From Bryobacterales bacterium (GTDB taxonomy: Bacteria; Acidobacteriota; Terriglobia; Bryobacterales; Bryobacteraceae), in assembly GCA_003142185.1 (NCBI GenBank), contig PLOR01000029.1, forward strand, positions 32,813-96,812: 64,000 bases of DNA, read 5' to 3'. The notes under the pieces were generated by a model. That model was given only the letters and a program-made list of their open reading frames with translations, made no database searches and was not told the origin of the DNA. Shown in pieces: positions 40,647 through 50,942 of the stretch. Within the stretch, counting starts at the first letter, position 1; the number at the start of each line of letters is the position of its first letter. Made by a program: the position numbers and the translations under genes.

Positions 40647-41582
40647 ATGCTGCCGTTCCGTCTGGTCTATCACGAACGTTACGACCTGCACTTCGGCGAT
40701 CACGTCTTCCCTTCGAAAAAGTTTAAGTGGCTGCACGACCGCATGCTGTGGACGCGGTTTGCGGTGAAAGAGGACTTCGTCACTCCGGCGCCGGCCGCCG
40801 ACGAAGACCTGCTGCTGGCGCACGACCGCGCGTGGATCGAAAAACTCTCCAACGGCACCCTCAGCTATCAGGAGATTCTGCAACTGGAAGTTCCCTACTC
40901 GCGCCACCTGGTGGAAGGCTTCTGGCTGGCGGCCGGCGGTTCCATGCTGGCGGCGCGGCTGGCCCTCGATGACGGCATCGGTTACAACCTGGGCGGCGGT
41001 TTTCACCATGCCTGCCCGGATCACGGCGAAGGATTCTGTGCCATCAACGATATCGCCGTCGCCGTGCGGCGCGCGCAGCGCGATGGGCTCATCGAGCGCG
41101 CCATGGTGGTCGATTGCGACGTCCATCACGGCAACGGCACTGCGGCCATCTTCGCCGGCGATGCTTCGGTGTTTACGCTCTCGATTCACCAGTACAACAA
41201 CTACCCCGCCTATAAACCGCCCTCCAGCCTCGACATTGACTTGGACGATGGCGTGGCCGACGACGAATACCTGAACCGCCTCGGCAGCGGGTACCGCCCC
41301 GCTCTCAAGATGTTCCGTCCGGAGCTGATCCTCTACGTGGCGGGGGCCGACCCGTTTTTCGGGGACCAGCTAGGCGGCCTCTCGCTGACCGTCGACGGCC
41401 TGCGCGAACGCGACCGGCTGGTGATCCGCGCGGCGCTCGAAGAGGGAGTTCCCGTCGCCATCGTGCTCGCCGGCGGCTACGCCCAGAGCGTGGAAGATAC
41501 CGTAACGATCCACGCCAACACGGCCGAAGTGGCCAAAGAAGAACTGGAGAAGGTGGGGTACCGAAAGAAAGGCGCGAGGTAG
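40647..41582 (+). CDS. Histone-deacetylase-like amidohydrolase (class IV / acetoin-utilisation type)
   Basis: 311 residues from ATG 40647 with AGGGAGG six bases upstream. Arginase/HDAC fold: tandem active-site His in GGGFHHACPDHGEGFCAIND, zinc ligands in VVDCDVHHGNGTAAIF (Asp, His) and GADPFFGDQLGG (Asp), and the glycine-rich VLAGGYAQ. These enzymes remove acetyl groups from lysine or small amines in a Zn-dependent way. It is cotranscribed with pta. The stop codon TAG (41580-41582) is inside the left arm of repeat R3. Confidence 0.9.
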   Translation: MLPFRLVYHERYDLHFGDHVFPSKKFKWLHDRMLWTRFAVKEDFVTPAPAADEDLLLAHDRAWIEKLSNGTLSYQEILQLEVPYSRHLVEGFWLAAGGSMLAARLALDDGIGYNLGGGFHHACPDHGEGFCAINDIAVAVRRAQRDGLIERAMVVDCDVHHGNGTAAIFAGDASVFTLSIHQYNNYPAYKPPSSLDIDLDDGVADDEYLNRLGSGYRPALKMFRPELILYVAGADPFFGDQLGGLSLTVDGLRERDRLVIRAALEEGVPVAIVLAGGYAQSVEDTVTIHANTAEVAKEELEKVGYRKKGAR

Positions 41583-41665
41583 GACAGACGATCGCCTCTA
41601 GTCGTCTGTCAAGCGGTTCCCTGGCGACGCGCGACAGACGACGGAAAGCGATCGTCTGTCCTACC
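41578..41665. repeat. 88-bp composite palindrome (repeat family R3, copy 2)
   Basis: Left arm from 41578 (GGTAGGACAGACGATCGC) and right arm ending at 41665 (GCGATCGTCTGTCCTACC) are inverted repeats of ~33 bp with few mismatches; each also has an inner GTCGTCTGTC/GACAGACGAC. Copy 1 at 37430-37518 has the same plan and size. It starts four bases before the end of the deacetylase-like gene and supplies its stop codon. Confidence 0.88.
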
Positions 41666-41712
41666 GAGTGCGGCCTCGCAGCAGGCTGGCCGGCCCGCGC
41701 ATAAATGACAAA

Positions 41713-41740
41713 CCCGGCGGAAGCATTTGCCTCCGCCGGG
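41713..41740 (-). terminator. Hairpin, probable terminator for the cyclophilin gene
   Basis: CCCGGCGGA (41713-41721) pairs with TCCGCCGGG (41732-41740). On the minus strand the stem is followed by TTTGTCATTTAT, a broken U-tract, and it lies 72 bp past the stop of the minus-strand lipoprotein gene. Confidence 0.6.
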
Positions 41741-41812
41741 CCGCGTCGTTCTAATTTGACCCTGTATTAGTAACTTCCTGGTCCCCTTCTGATCGGGGCA
41801 CCGACTACTATA

Positions 41813-42511
41813 TCACTGAATGGTGGCCTTGCGGATGTAGTCCAGCTTGGGGAACTGCGGCTGCAGGTACGCGTTGCCCTGGCTTTCGATGAGAGGCTGT
41901 TGGGGCGCTTCGCCATAGCCGGGGTAAATCGTGTCCACCGCGTCCATTCCCGAAGTCACCGTCCCGAACGGCGCGAAGCCTTGGCCGTCGAGCGACTGCG
42001 TGTTGTCCACCAGGTTGATGAACAACTGCGTGGTGCGTGTGTTCGGCCCCGCCGTGGCGTAGACCAGCGTGCCGCGCAGATTGTGCCGCAGCACCGGATC
42101 GTCTCTCAGGTTGGATTCCTTCCACTTGCGCGTCACCGCCGGATCGCCGGCAATGCCGAATTGCACGATGAAGTTCGGCACCACGCGGAAAAAGCGGGCG
42201 CCATCGAAGTAGCCGGACTTCACCAGTTCGTAAAAATGATCGGCGCCAATGGGCGCCCAATCGCGATGAACCTCTGCCACCACCGGGCCCTTGGTGGTGT
42301 CGAAGGTCACGTTGAAAGTGGCGGGCGCGCGCACCTGAAACGAGGCCGGCGCCTCCTGTTTTTGCGGCGCGGCGGCTTCCTGTTGCGGCGCGGGCTGTGA
42401 CGCCGGCGCATCCGCGGCCGGCTGATCTTTCTTGGGTTCTCTCGACGAGGAGCACCCGGCCAGCGCCACCGCACCGGCCGCGACCAAGGCAATCCACAGT
42501 GACATTCGCAT
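41813..42511 (-). CDS. Lipoprotein peptidyl-prolyl cis-trans isomerase (cyclophilin type)
   Basis: 232 residues. Lipobox LAGC after a short hydrophobic stretch (WIALVAAGAVALAGC), then a ~40-residue Pro/Ala/Gln-rich linker, then a cyclophilin domain: FDTTKGPVVAEVHRDWAPIGADHF, GYFDGARFFRVVPNFIVQFG, NTRTTQLFINLVDN, and FAPFGTVTSGMD. Anchored in the periplasm or outer membrane, where it would help fold exported proteins. Divergent from the methyltransferase gene. Confidence 0.92.
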   Translation of the reverse strand: MRMSLWIALVAAGAVALAGCSSSREPKKDQPAADAPASQPAPQQEAAAPQKQEAPASFQVRAPATFNVTFDTTKGPVVAEVHRDWAPIGADHFYELVKSGYFDGARFFRVVPNFIVQFGIAGDPAVTRKWKESNLRDDPVLRHNLRGTLVYATAGPNTRTTQLFINLVDNTQSLDGQGFAPFGTVTSGMDAVDTIYPGYGEAPQQPLIESQGNAYLQPQFPKLDYIRKATIQ

Positions 42512-42551
42512 TGAGCTTTCAGTATGCCATGCTGAAGGGGGTTCGGGGATT

Positions 42552-43289
42552 GTGGCCTGCTACGACGATTTCGCCTGGTTCTACAACCGCTACTGGAGCG
42601 AGGAATTTCACTCCGCGGCCTTCCCAATCCTGGAGCGCATCTGGCTCGACCGCCTGCCGCCGAAGGCGCGCATTCTGGATGTCTGCTGCGGTACCGGCTA
42701 TTTGGCGGCGCTGCTCGCCGCGCGCGGCTTCCGCGTCACCGGCCTCGACGTTTCGCGGGAGATGCTGGCCTACGCCCGCGCCAACGCGCCCGCGGCGGAG
42801 TTCACCCTGGCCGATGCCGCGAGCTTCCACCTGCCCGGCGCCTGCGACGCCGCCGTTTCCACTTTCGATTCGCTCAACCACCTGCTGGAACCGGCGGCGA
42901 TCGAGGCCGCCTTCCGGAACATCGCCGCCGCCCTCCGCCCGGGAGGCCTGCTGGCCTTCGACATGCTCCTCGACGAAGCCTACCAGACGCGCTGGGGCGA
43001 ATCCTTCGCGCTGGTGCGCGACGACCACCTGCTCACCATCACCGGCGCCGCCTTCGACTCCCACTCCCGCATCGCGCGCATCACGGTCACCATGTTCCGC
43101 CTGCTCGAAGGCGCGTGGCAGCGGTCGGATGTGACGGTCGAGGAGCGCTGTTACTCGCCCGATGAGATTTCGGACGCCCTCGCGGCGGCCGGCTTCGGCG
43201 AGCTGCTCTGTTACGATGCCGGCGACCTGGGCATGGCCGGCCAATTGGGCGAAGGGCGGACCTTCTTCGTCGCCACCAGGCTGGACTGA
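42552..43289 (+). CDS. Class I SAM-dependent methyltransferase
   Basis: 245 residues from GTG 42552 (VACYDDFAWFYNRYW, the usual start of this group); a longer reading would run into the divergent lipoprotein gene. SAM motif I ILDVCCGTGYLAALLA, motif II FRVTGLDVSREML, post-motif ALRPGGLLAFDML, and a C-terminal YSPDEISDALAAAGF. Substrate unknown. Confidence 0.85.
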   Translation: MACYDDFAWFYNRYWSEEFHSAAFPILERIWLDRLPPKARILDVCCGTGYLAALLAARGFRVTGLDVSREMLAYARANAPAAEFTLADAASFHLPGACDAAVSTFDSLNHLLEPAAIEAAFRNIAAALRPGGLLAFDMLLDEAYQTRWGESFALVRDDHLLTITGAAFDSHSRIARITVTMFRLLEGAWQRSDVTVEERCYSPDEISDALAAAGFGELLCYDAGDLGMAGQLGEGRTFFVATRLD

Positions 43290-43324
43290 AGCGACGCGCA
43301 GGCCGGGGGCCTGCGCCACTCTTG

Positions 43325-43738
43325 CTACGCCGCCCGGCGGCGCTCGAAGTTGCGTAAATAGGCGGCCATCATCCGGTCGGTCACTGGTATGTGATTCTGC
43401 AGCCAGCCCGCCAGGTACTGGAGCATTTCGGCTCCGGCCTTCCGGTCGCCTTCCTCGATGCGCTTGATAAACCGCTTCGCCTGGCGGCGCGCGCCATCGT
43501 GCTGCCCTTTATGCCACGCGAACGCGTCATAACGGCTGTCCCGCATCAAGCGCTCTTCGTGTGCGAAGTGAAGTTGCATCTGCGAAACGATCGACTGCAG
43601 CGCCTCGTTGCGCGCCCGGGGCGTGCCCGAGTCCAGAGCCGTCGCCAATTCGTCAACCAGCCGGAACATTGTCCGGTGCTCGGCATCGATCTCGGGAATG
43701 AAGATCGTGTAACCGCCGCTCCGATGAAATAAACCCAT
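43325..43738 (-). CDS. Bacteriohemerythrin (di-iron O2-binding protein)
   Basis: 137 residues, single domain. Iron ligands in order: His in IDAEHRTMF, His and Glu in HFAHEERLM, the pair in WHKGQHD, and His/Asp in HIPVTDRMM. Such proteins bind O2 at a di-iron site and may store or sense oxygen. No Shine-Dalgarno is visible; TAGACT lies six bases ahead of the ATG on the minus strand, so a leaderless message is possible. Confidence 0.92.
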   Translation of the reverse strand: MGLFHRSGGYTIFIPEIDAEHRTMFRLVDELATALDSGTPRARNEALQSIVSQMQLHFAHEERLMRDSRYDAFAWHKGQHDGARRQAKRFIKRIEEGDRKAGAEMLQYLAGWLQNHIPVTDRMMAAYLRNFERRRAA

Positions 43739-43789
43739 GTATTGAGTCTACAATAATTTCAGAGTTTCAGAACTTTTGTCGGAAAATCC

Positions 43790-43926
43790 GTGGCGCGGGC
43801 AGTCTTGCCTGCAGAGTCGCCAGTCGTGGCGACTTTTCTTGGCGACGACAGAGTGTCGCCCGCGCCAACAAAGAAAAGAAATGTCGAGATGACTCTCGAC
43901 ATGGCAGGCAGGACTGCCCGCGCCAC
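43790..43926. repeat. 137-bp composite palindrome with internal hairpins (repeat family R4)
   Basis: Ends are inverted repeats of ~23 bp (43790-43812, GTGGCGCGGGCAGTCTTGCC; 43903-43926, GGCAGGACTGCCCGCGCCAC). Inside are three hairpins: GTCGCCAGTCGTGGCGAC, GGCGACGACAGAGTGTCGCC and TGTCGAGATGACTCTCGACA. The right half resembles 9425-9523. No frame, no target duplication seen. Confidence 0.85.
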
Positions 43927-43936
43927 GCGCCCGAAT

Positions 43937-44118
43937 TCAACGCTCGTGCATCTCGTCCCGCGACCAGCGAATTACGCCGCGCGTGCCCAGATCCGGCGCG
44001 CTGCGGACGCGATTGAGGAACCGCTCCTTGGCTTTGGCGGTCTCCTTGTCGCGTCTTAGCGTGACACTCTTGTGGTCGCTCACAGTTTTCAGTGTCTCAC
44101 AGCCAGACGCGACGCCGC

Positions 44119-44122
<4 letters not shown>
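43937..44122 (-). CDS. Small protein of unknown function, overlapping the carB stop
   Basis: 61 codons. GTG at 44120-44122 overlaps the TGA of carB as GTGA, the layout of translational coupling. The product is highly charged ([32 protein letters not shown]). I recognise no family with certainty; short charged proteins of this kind can be antitoxins, but no toxin partner is next to it. It may also be a chance frame in the carB trailer. Confidence 0.4.
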
Positions 44123-47352
<3,230 letters not shown>

Positions 47353-47355
47353 CCG

Positions 47356-48498
47356 TTATTTTCCCGCCCCCGGCTGGCTCTCGCGCATCAGCTTGGTGAA
47401 TTCGTCGAACAGGTAGTGCGAATCGTGCGGGCCGGGCGCCGCCTCCGGGTGATACTGCACGCAGAACGCCGGATGCCGGCGATGGCGGAAGCCCTCCAGC
47501 GTGTGGTCGTTGAGATTCCAGTGCGTGATTTCCACGTCGTTCGCGTTGAGCGAATCGGGGTCGACCGCGAAGCCGTGGTTGTGCGACGTGATCTCCACTT
47601 TCTGTGTGAGCTCGTTGCGCACCGGGTGGTTGGCGCCGCGATGGCCGAATTTCAGTTTGTAAGTCTTGCCGCCAACGGCCAGGCCCAGCAACTGGTGGCC
47701 CAGGCAGATGCCGAACACCGGTTTGCGGCCGATCAGCTTACGAATGTTGGCCACCTGGGCGACCAGCGGTTCCGGATCGCCGGGGCCGTTCGAGAGGAAG
47801 ACGCCGTCGGGCGCGAGCGCGAGCACATCTTCGGCCGAGGTCAGCGAGGGGACCACCGTGACGCGGCAACCGGCCTGCACCAGGCGGCGCAGAATGTTGT
47901 GCTTGATGCCGAAATCGTACGCCACCACGTGGTAGCGGATCTCCGCCGGCTTGCCTATCCGCTGCGATGGCGAGCACGGTTCCACCGGCGCGGTCCATTC
48001 GTATGGTTCGCGCGTGCTCACCAAGCTGGCCAGATCGAGCCCGGCCATAGTCGGAATCGAGCGGGCTTTCTCCACCAGCTTTTGCGCGTCCGATTCCACC
48101 GCCGAGAGAACCCCGCGCATCACTCCGCGGCTGCGCAGATGGCGCACCAGCGCGCGCGTATCCAGATCCGAAACGATGGGCACGCCGCCCGCATTCAGGA
48201 ACTCTCCGGCCACCGTATCGGATCGCCAGTTGCTCGCCACGGCCGAAAACTCGCGCACCACCAGCCCCTCGATGTAAGGCCGCAGGCTTTCGTTGTCGTC
48301 GCGGCTGGTTCCATAATTGCCGATCTGCGGGTTGGTCAGGATGACGATCTGGCCGGAGTAGGAAGGATCTGTGAATACTTCCTGGTAGCCGGTGAGCGCG
48401 GTGTTGAAGACGACCTCGCCGGCGCGCTCGGCGGGCGCACCAAAACTCCGGCCCTCGAAGACCGTTCCGTCTTCCAGGGCGAGGATTGCAGTACTCAA
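47356..48498 (-). CDS. carA: Carbamoyl-phosphate synthase small (glutaminase) subunit
   Basis: 380 residues from TTG 48496-48498 (LSTAILALEDGTVFEG), preceded by GGAGG 11 bases upstream; this is the usual N terminus, and the further open frame upstream is not family-like. N-terminal CarA domain (TGYQEVFTDPSYSGQIV), then the class I amidotransferase domain with nucleophile Cys in VFGICLGHQLLGLAVG and the His/Glu of VQYHPEAAPGPHDS. Hydrolyses glutamine and channels ammonia to CarB. First gene of the carAB operon. Confidence 0.97.
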   Translation of the reverse strand: MSTAILALEDGTVFEGRSFGAPAERAGEVVFNTALTGYQEVFTDPSYSGQIVILTNPQIGNYGTSRDDNESLRPYIEGLVVREFSAVASNWRSDTVAGEFLNAGGVPIVSDLDTRALVRHLRSRGVMRGVLSAVESDAQKLVEKARSIPTMAGLDLASLVSTREPYEWTAPVEPCSPSQRIGKPAEIRYHVVAYDFGIKHNILRRLVQAGCRVTVVPSLTSAEDVLALAPDGVFLSNGPGDPEPLVAQVANIRKLIGRKPVFGICLGHQLLGLAVGGKTYKLKFGHRGANHPVRNELTQKVEITSHNHGFAVDPDSLNANDVEITHWNLNDHTLEGFRHRRHPAFCVQYHPEAAPGPHDSHYLFDEFTKLMRESQPGAGK

Positions 48499-48617
48499 GT
48501 TAGGCTGTTCCTCCGGGGAGTGGGTAATGTTTATTTTAGCAGGTTGGGAAAAAGCCCGGATCCGGGAACGCGTCCCGGTCGTTACATTGTCCGGGCGCTC
48601 CTGGCCGCGCACCGCGA

Positions 48618-49046
48618 TCAGGCGGCGTCCTTCACTTCGACCGCAATCCGCTTTCCGAGTGCCGCGAAGGCGGCCTCAATCTGGTCCAGGCGAGTGTGGT
48701 TGGCAAAATCGAACAGCCTGTCCACGGTTGTTTTTGGAATTCCCAACCGCCGGGCCAGTTCCGCTTTTCGCATGCCGGACGCCTGGAACGCGATGTAGAG
48801 TTCGGTCTTGAGCGCGGCCATGGCGGGCAATTCGATCATGCGGTACTTGCGGCCCCTCGGGTTACTCGGAAGCTTGATCGGCTTGCCCTCCCGGATTAGG
48901 TGAGCGAACATCGTGATGAGCGCGTCCCTGGCCATAGCGAGAGCGTCCTGTTCGTCGTCTCCCTGGGAAATCGCCTCCCCCACATCGGGGAACGTGACGA
49001 CAAAACCACCCTCTTCGGCGGGTTCGAACAGCGCTGGATACTTCAT
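48618..49046 (-). CDS. hicB: HicB-type antitoxin with HTH domain
   Basis: 142 residues. N-terminal degenerate RNase-H-like HicB fold (YPALFEPAEEGGFVVTFPDVGEAISQGDD, in parts) and a C-terminal XRE-like HTH (GMRKAELARRLGIPKTTVDRLF). Binds HicA and, through the HTH, should bind the palindromic operator at 49240-49259. It follows hicA by a few bases on the minus strand. Confidence 0.93.
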   Translation of the reverse strand: MKYPALFEPAEEGGFVVTFPDVGEAISQGDDEQDALAMARDALITMFAHLIREGKPIKLPSNPRGRKYRMIELPAMAALKTELYIAFQASGMRKAELARRLGIPKTTVDRLFDFANHTRLDQIEAAFAALGKRIAVEVKDAA

Positions 49047-49048
49047 CT

Positions 49049-49231
49049 CTATAAGTCCTCAATTCCCAATCGCTTGAGAATTCCGCGGACCGTCCCGGTC
49101 TTGAGTTCCTTCGCCGGGTGGCGCGGCATTTCCGTTGCCTTACCCTTGTAAATGACGACGAGGTGCCGCGTGCCCTGCTCGAACGTGCATCCCAGCTTCG
49201 CCAGCTTCCGCCTCAGCTCGCTCGCCGTCAC
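49049..49231 (-). CDS. hicA: HicA-type toxin (mRNA interferase)
   Basis: 60 residues from GTG 49229-49231, the normal HicA length; GTG 49235-49237 is also possible. Core ASELRRKLAKLGCTFEQGTRH with the catalytic His, then PRHPAKELKTGTVRGILKRLGI, the dsRBD-like HicA fold. The promoter's -10 ends only six bases before this start, so translation is probably leaderless; the open frame further upstream contains the promoter and is not coding. Confidence 0.9.
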   Translation of the reverse strand: MTASELRRKLAKLGCTFEQGTRHLVVIYKGKATEMPRHPAKELKTGTVRGILKRLGIEDL

Positions 49232-49237
49232 GTCCAC

Positions 49238-49266
49238 AGAGTAAGCAAATTTGATTACTATGTCAA
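49238..49266 (-). promoter_or_regulatory. hicAB promoter with near-perfect 20-bp palindromic operator
   Basis: On the minus strand: -35 TTGACA (49266-49261, perfect consensus), 17-bp spacer, -10 TACTCT (49243-49238). The spacer and part of the -10 form AGTAATCAAATTTGCTTACT (49259-49240), palindromic but for one pair, around the centre CAAATTTG. Expected target of HicB for repression. Confidence 0.8.
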
Positions 49267-49422
49267 GGGAAAAGCACGCCCGGCTTAGACGCGAGAAGGC
49301 GACGGGGGACTTCGCTCGCCCGCCGTGTTCCCGTTCCTTTCCTCGCTGGCGCTTGCTGGGTCTGGTGCGTCGTTGTACCATCCGATAGGGGTTGCGGCCC
49401 TGGTGGATCTCAAGGTGGTTTT

Positions 49423-50295
49423 ATGCGCATTTTGAATTCTGCACCGAAACTGGTCTCTGCCGCCGTATTTGGTTTCGGTCTCCTGTTGTCCCAAGCGACA
49501 CAGATTCCGAACTGGTGGTTTTCGGCGGACCCCAAGAAGGTCATGGCCGATCCCCTGTTTCCAGCGCTGCCCCTACTTGAGCGGCAGAAGATCCTCTCCC
49601 AGATTGACCCGAAGTTTGCAAAGTTGTCGATCCAGAAGCAAGACCGTTTCCTCTGGAACGCGGAGACAGATTATCTTCCCAAGGCCGAGATCCCCGCCGC
49701 AGTCTTCACCTGGACGCCAAACGATGCCAATTCCGCCTCAGGGATTGTGGACTCCGCCTTGACGAGGAGCGTCAGCGGCGGGGGTCTGCGGGTGGAGGCA
49801 TCGCTGGAGCGGCACTCCTTCTTTTTCAGCCATCTGCGGATTAGCAACAGCCGCGCCACCCCCGTGGAGCTAAGGCCGAAAACGTTTCTTCTGCGCGTAG
49901 TCAAGCCGAAGCAGTACACACTGTTCTTCGAGTACCCCAGTCGAGTCTCGTACGAGTTCGCGGCTGCGGCGGCAGACTATAGTCCGGGCTATTACCCTAC
50001 GGAGCGAACAACCGTTACATCTGGAGCTGGGAATCCCATTGCTCGAATTGATTCACCCGACCCCGTCGCAAGACAGGAGATCGACAAAATGGCTCAGATC
50101 GAGCGTGACGGCGCCTTTCAGTATTCCCTCTTGCTGCTGCAGAAAGCGCTCCAGGACGGTGTGGTAGATCCCGGCGCATCCGTCGAGGGCGATGTGTATT
50201 TCGAGTCGAGCAGTCTGGCGCGCGAGGCGACAGTTCGGGTGTTCTGCGGCGGATATGAGTACGATCTACCTTTCACCGTGACTAGGAGCCGATAG
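49423..50295 (+). CDS. Exported protein of unknown function
   Basis: 290 residues from ATG 49423, with AAGGTGG upstream. N-terminal hydrophobic segment (VSAAVFGFGLLLSQAT) acts as signal peptide or anchor. The following part (ADPLFPALPLLERQKILSQIDPKFAKL) is helical and charged; the rest looks beta-rich (FFFSHLRISNSRATPVELRPKTFLLRV, FEYPSRVSYEFA) and ends EGDVYFESSSL and RVFCGGYEYDLPFTV, like a beta-sandwich. I recognise no family. Base composition seems a little lower in G+C than its neighbours. Confidence 0.7.
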   Translation: MRILNSAPKLVSAAVFGFGLLLSQATQIPNWWFSADPKKVMADPLFPALPLLERQKILSQIDPKFAKLSIQKQDRFLWNAETDYLPKAEIPAAVFTWTPNDANSASGIVDSALTRSVSGGGLRVEASLERHSFFFSHLRISNSRATPVELRPKTFLLRVVKPKQYTLFFEYPSRVSYEFAAAAADYSPGYYPTERTTVTSGAGNPIARIDSPDPVARQEIDKMAQIERDGAFQYSLLLLQKALQDGVVDPGASVEGDVYFESSSLAREATVRVFCGGYEYDLPFTVTRSR

Positions 50296-50317
50296 GCGGT
50301 CTTCGTTGATGTGCTCC

Positions 50318-50584
50318 TTATTGTCCCTTTCCTCGGTAGGTGAGTCTTCGCTTGACACTGTCTTCAGCTGCGGCAAGCGCTTCGTCTGGCGTCGACTGCG
50401 GTCCCACGCCGCTGCCGTAGCGCGAATCGCCCGCAACGAGACAGTAAGTTCCGCCATCGCCGCCCTCGAAGATGTGGAAGCCAAAGGTCCCAAGAGACTC
50501 GTGCTCATAGACCTCGATGCGATATCGGGAATGGCCCGCTTCAAAGTACCAAGTGCTGACAACTCGTAGGCGTTGGAGTTCCAT
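50318..50584 (-). CDS. Small hypothetical protein
   Basis: 88 residues from ATG 50582-50584. Shows a beta-rich pattern (STWYFEAGHSRYRIEVYEHE, FGFHIFEGGDGGTYCLV) and a final helix (TPDEALAAAEDSVKRRLTY). Family unknown. Follows the gene at 50604-50879 by 19 bp in the same direction, so probably one operon. Codon use is normal for the region. Confidence 0.55.
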   Translation of the reverse strand: MELQRLRVVSTWYFEAGHSRYRIEVYEHESLGTFGFHIFEGGDGGTYCLVAGDSRYGSGVGPQSTPDEALAAAEDSVKRRLTYRGKGQ

Positions 50585-50603
50585 GCCTAAGGGTACCGCC
50601 CTG

Positions 50604-50879
50604 CTACCTGACCCAGGATCGATGACCGCACACGACGCATTCCTTCTCGCCGGTTTCCTCGCCGCTTTCAAAAACAGGAGCCGTGTTCAGGTGGGCACAC
50701 GCGGCCCTTACCCCTCCCGTTTTGCGACCCAGCTCCTCAACCCTCTGGATCTCTTGCTGGTTCAGTTGCCTCGCTGCGTCCTCATGGACGGATATCGCCC
50801 GAAGCACAAACGCTCGATCGTCCTCGCCGAGCCTGGCGGACTTGTCCTTTAACTCATAAAGCGTGGTGAGCACGTCCAT
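50604..50879 (-). CDS. Small hypothetical protein with C-terminal Cys/His cluster
   Basis: 91 residues from ATG 50877-50879. The helical N-terminal two thirds (YELKDKSARLGEDDRAFVLRA, ARQLNQQEIQRVEELG) are followed by ACAHLN and ECVVCGH, a spacing that could bind zinc. Family unknown. First of a likely two-gene operon. Confidence 0.5.
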   Translation of the reverse strand: MDVLTTLYELKDKSARLGEDDRAFVLRAISVHEDAARQLNQQEIQRVEELGRKTGGVRAACAHLNTAPVFESGEETGEKECVVCGHRSWVR

Positions 50880-50942
50880 GGGTCCATTGTCCCACGCGTT
50901 CCAGGACATGGGCGTAAAGGGGCCAGAGGCATTTTCAGCAGC

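Noticed and set aside
49232..49381. Longer HicA protein with a 49-residue N-terminal extension
   Set aside because: The extension covers the promoter and operator, and HicA toxins are about 60 residues.
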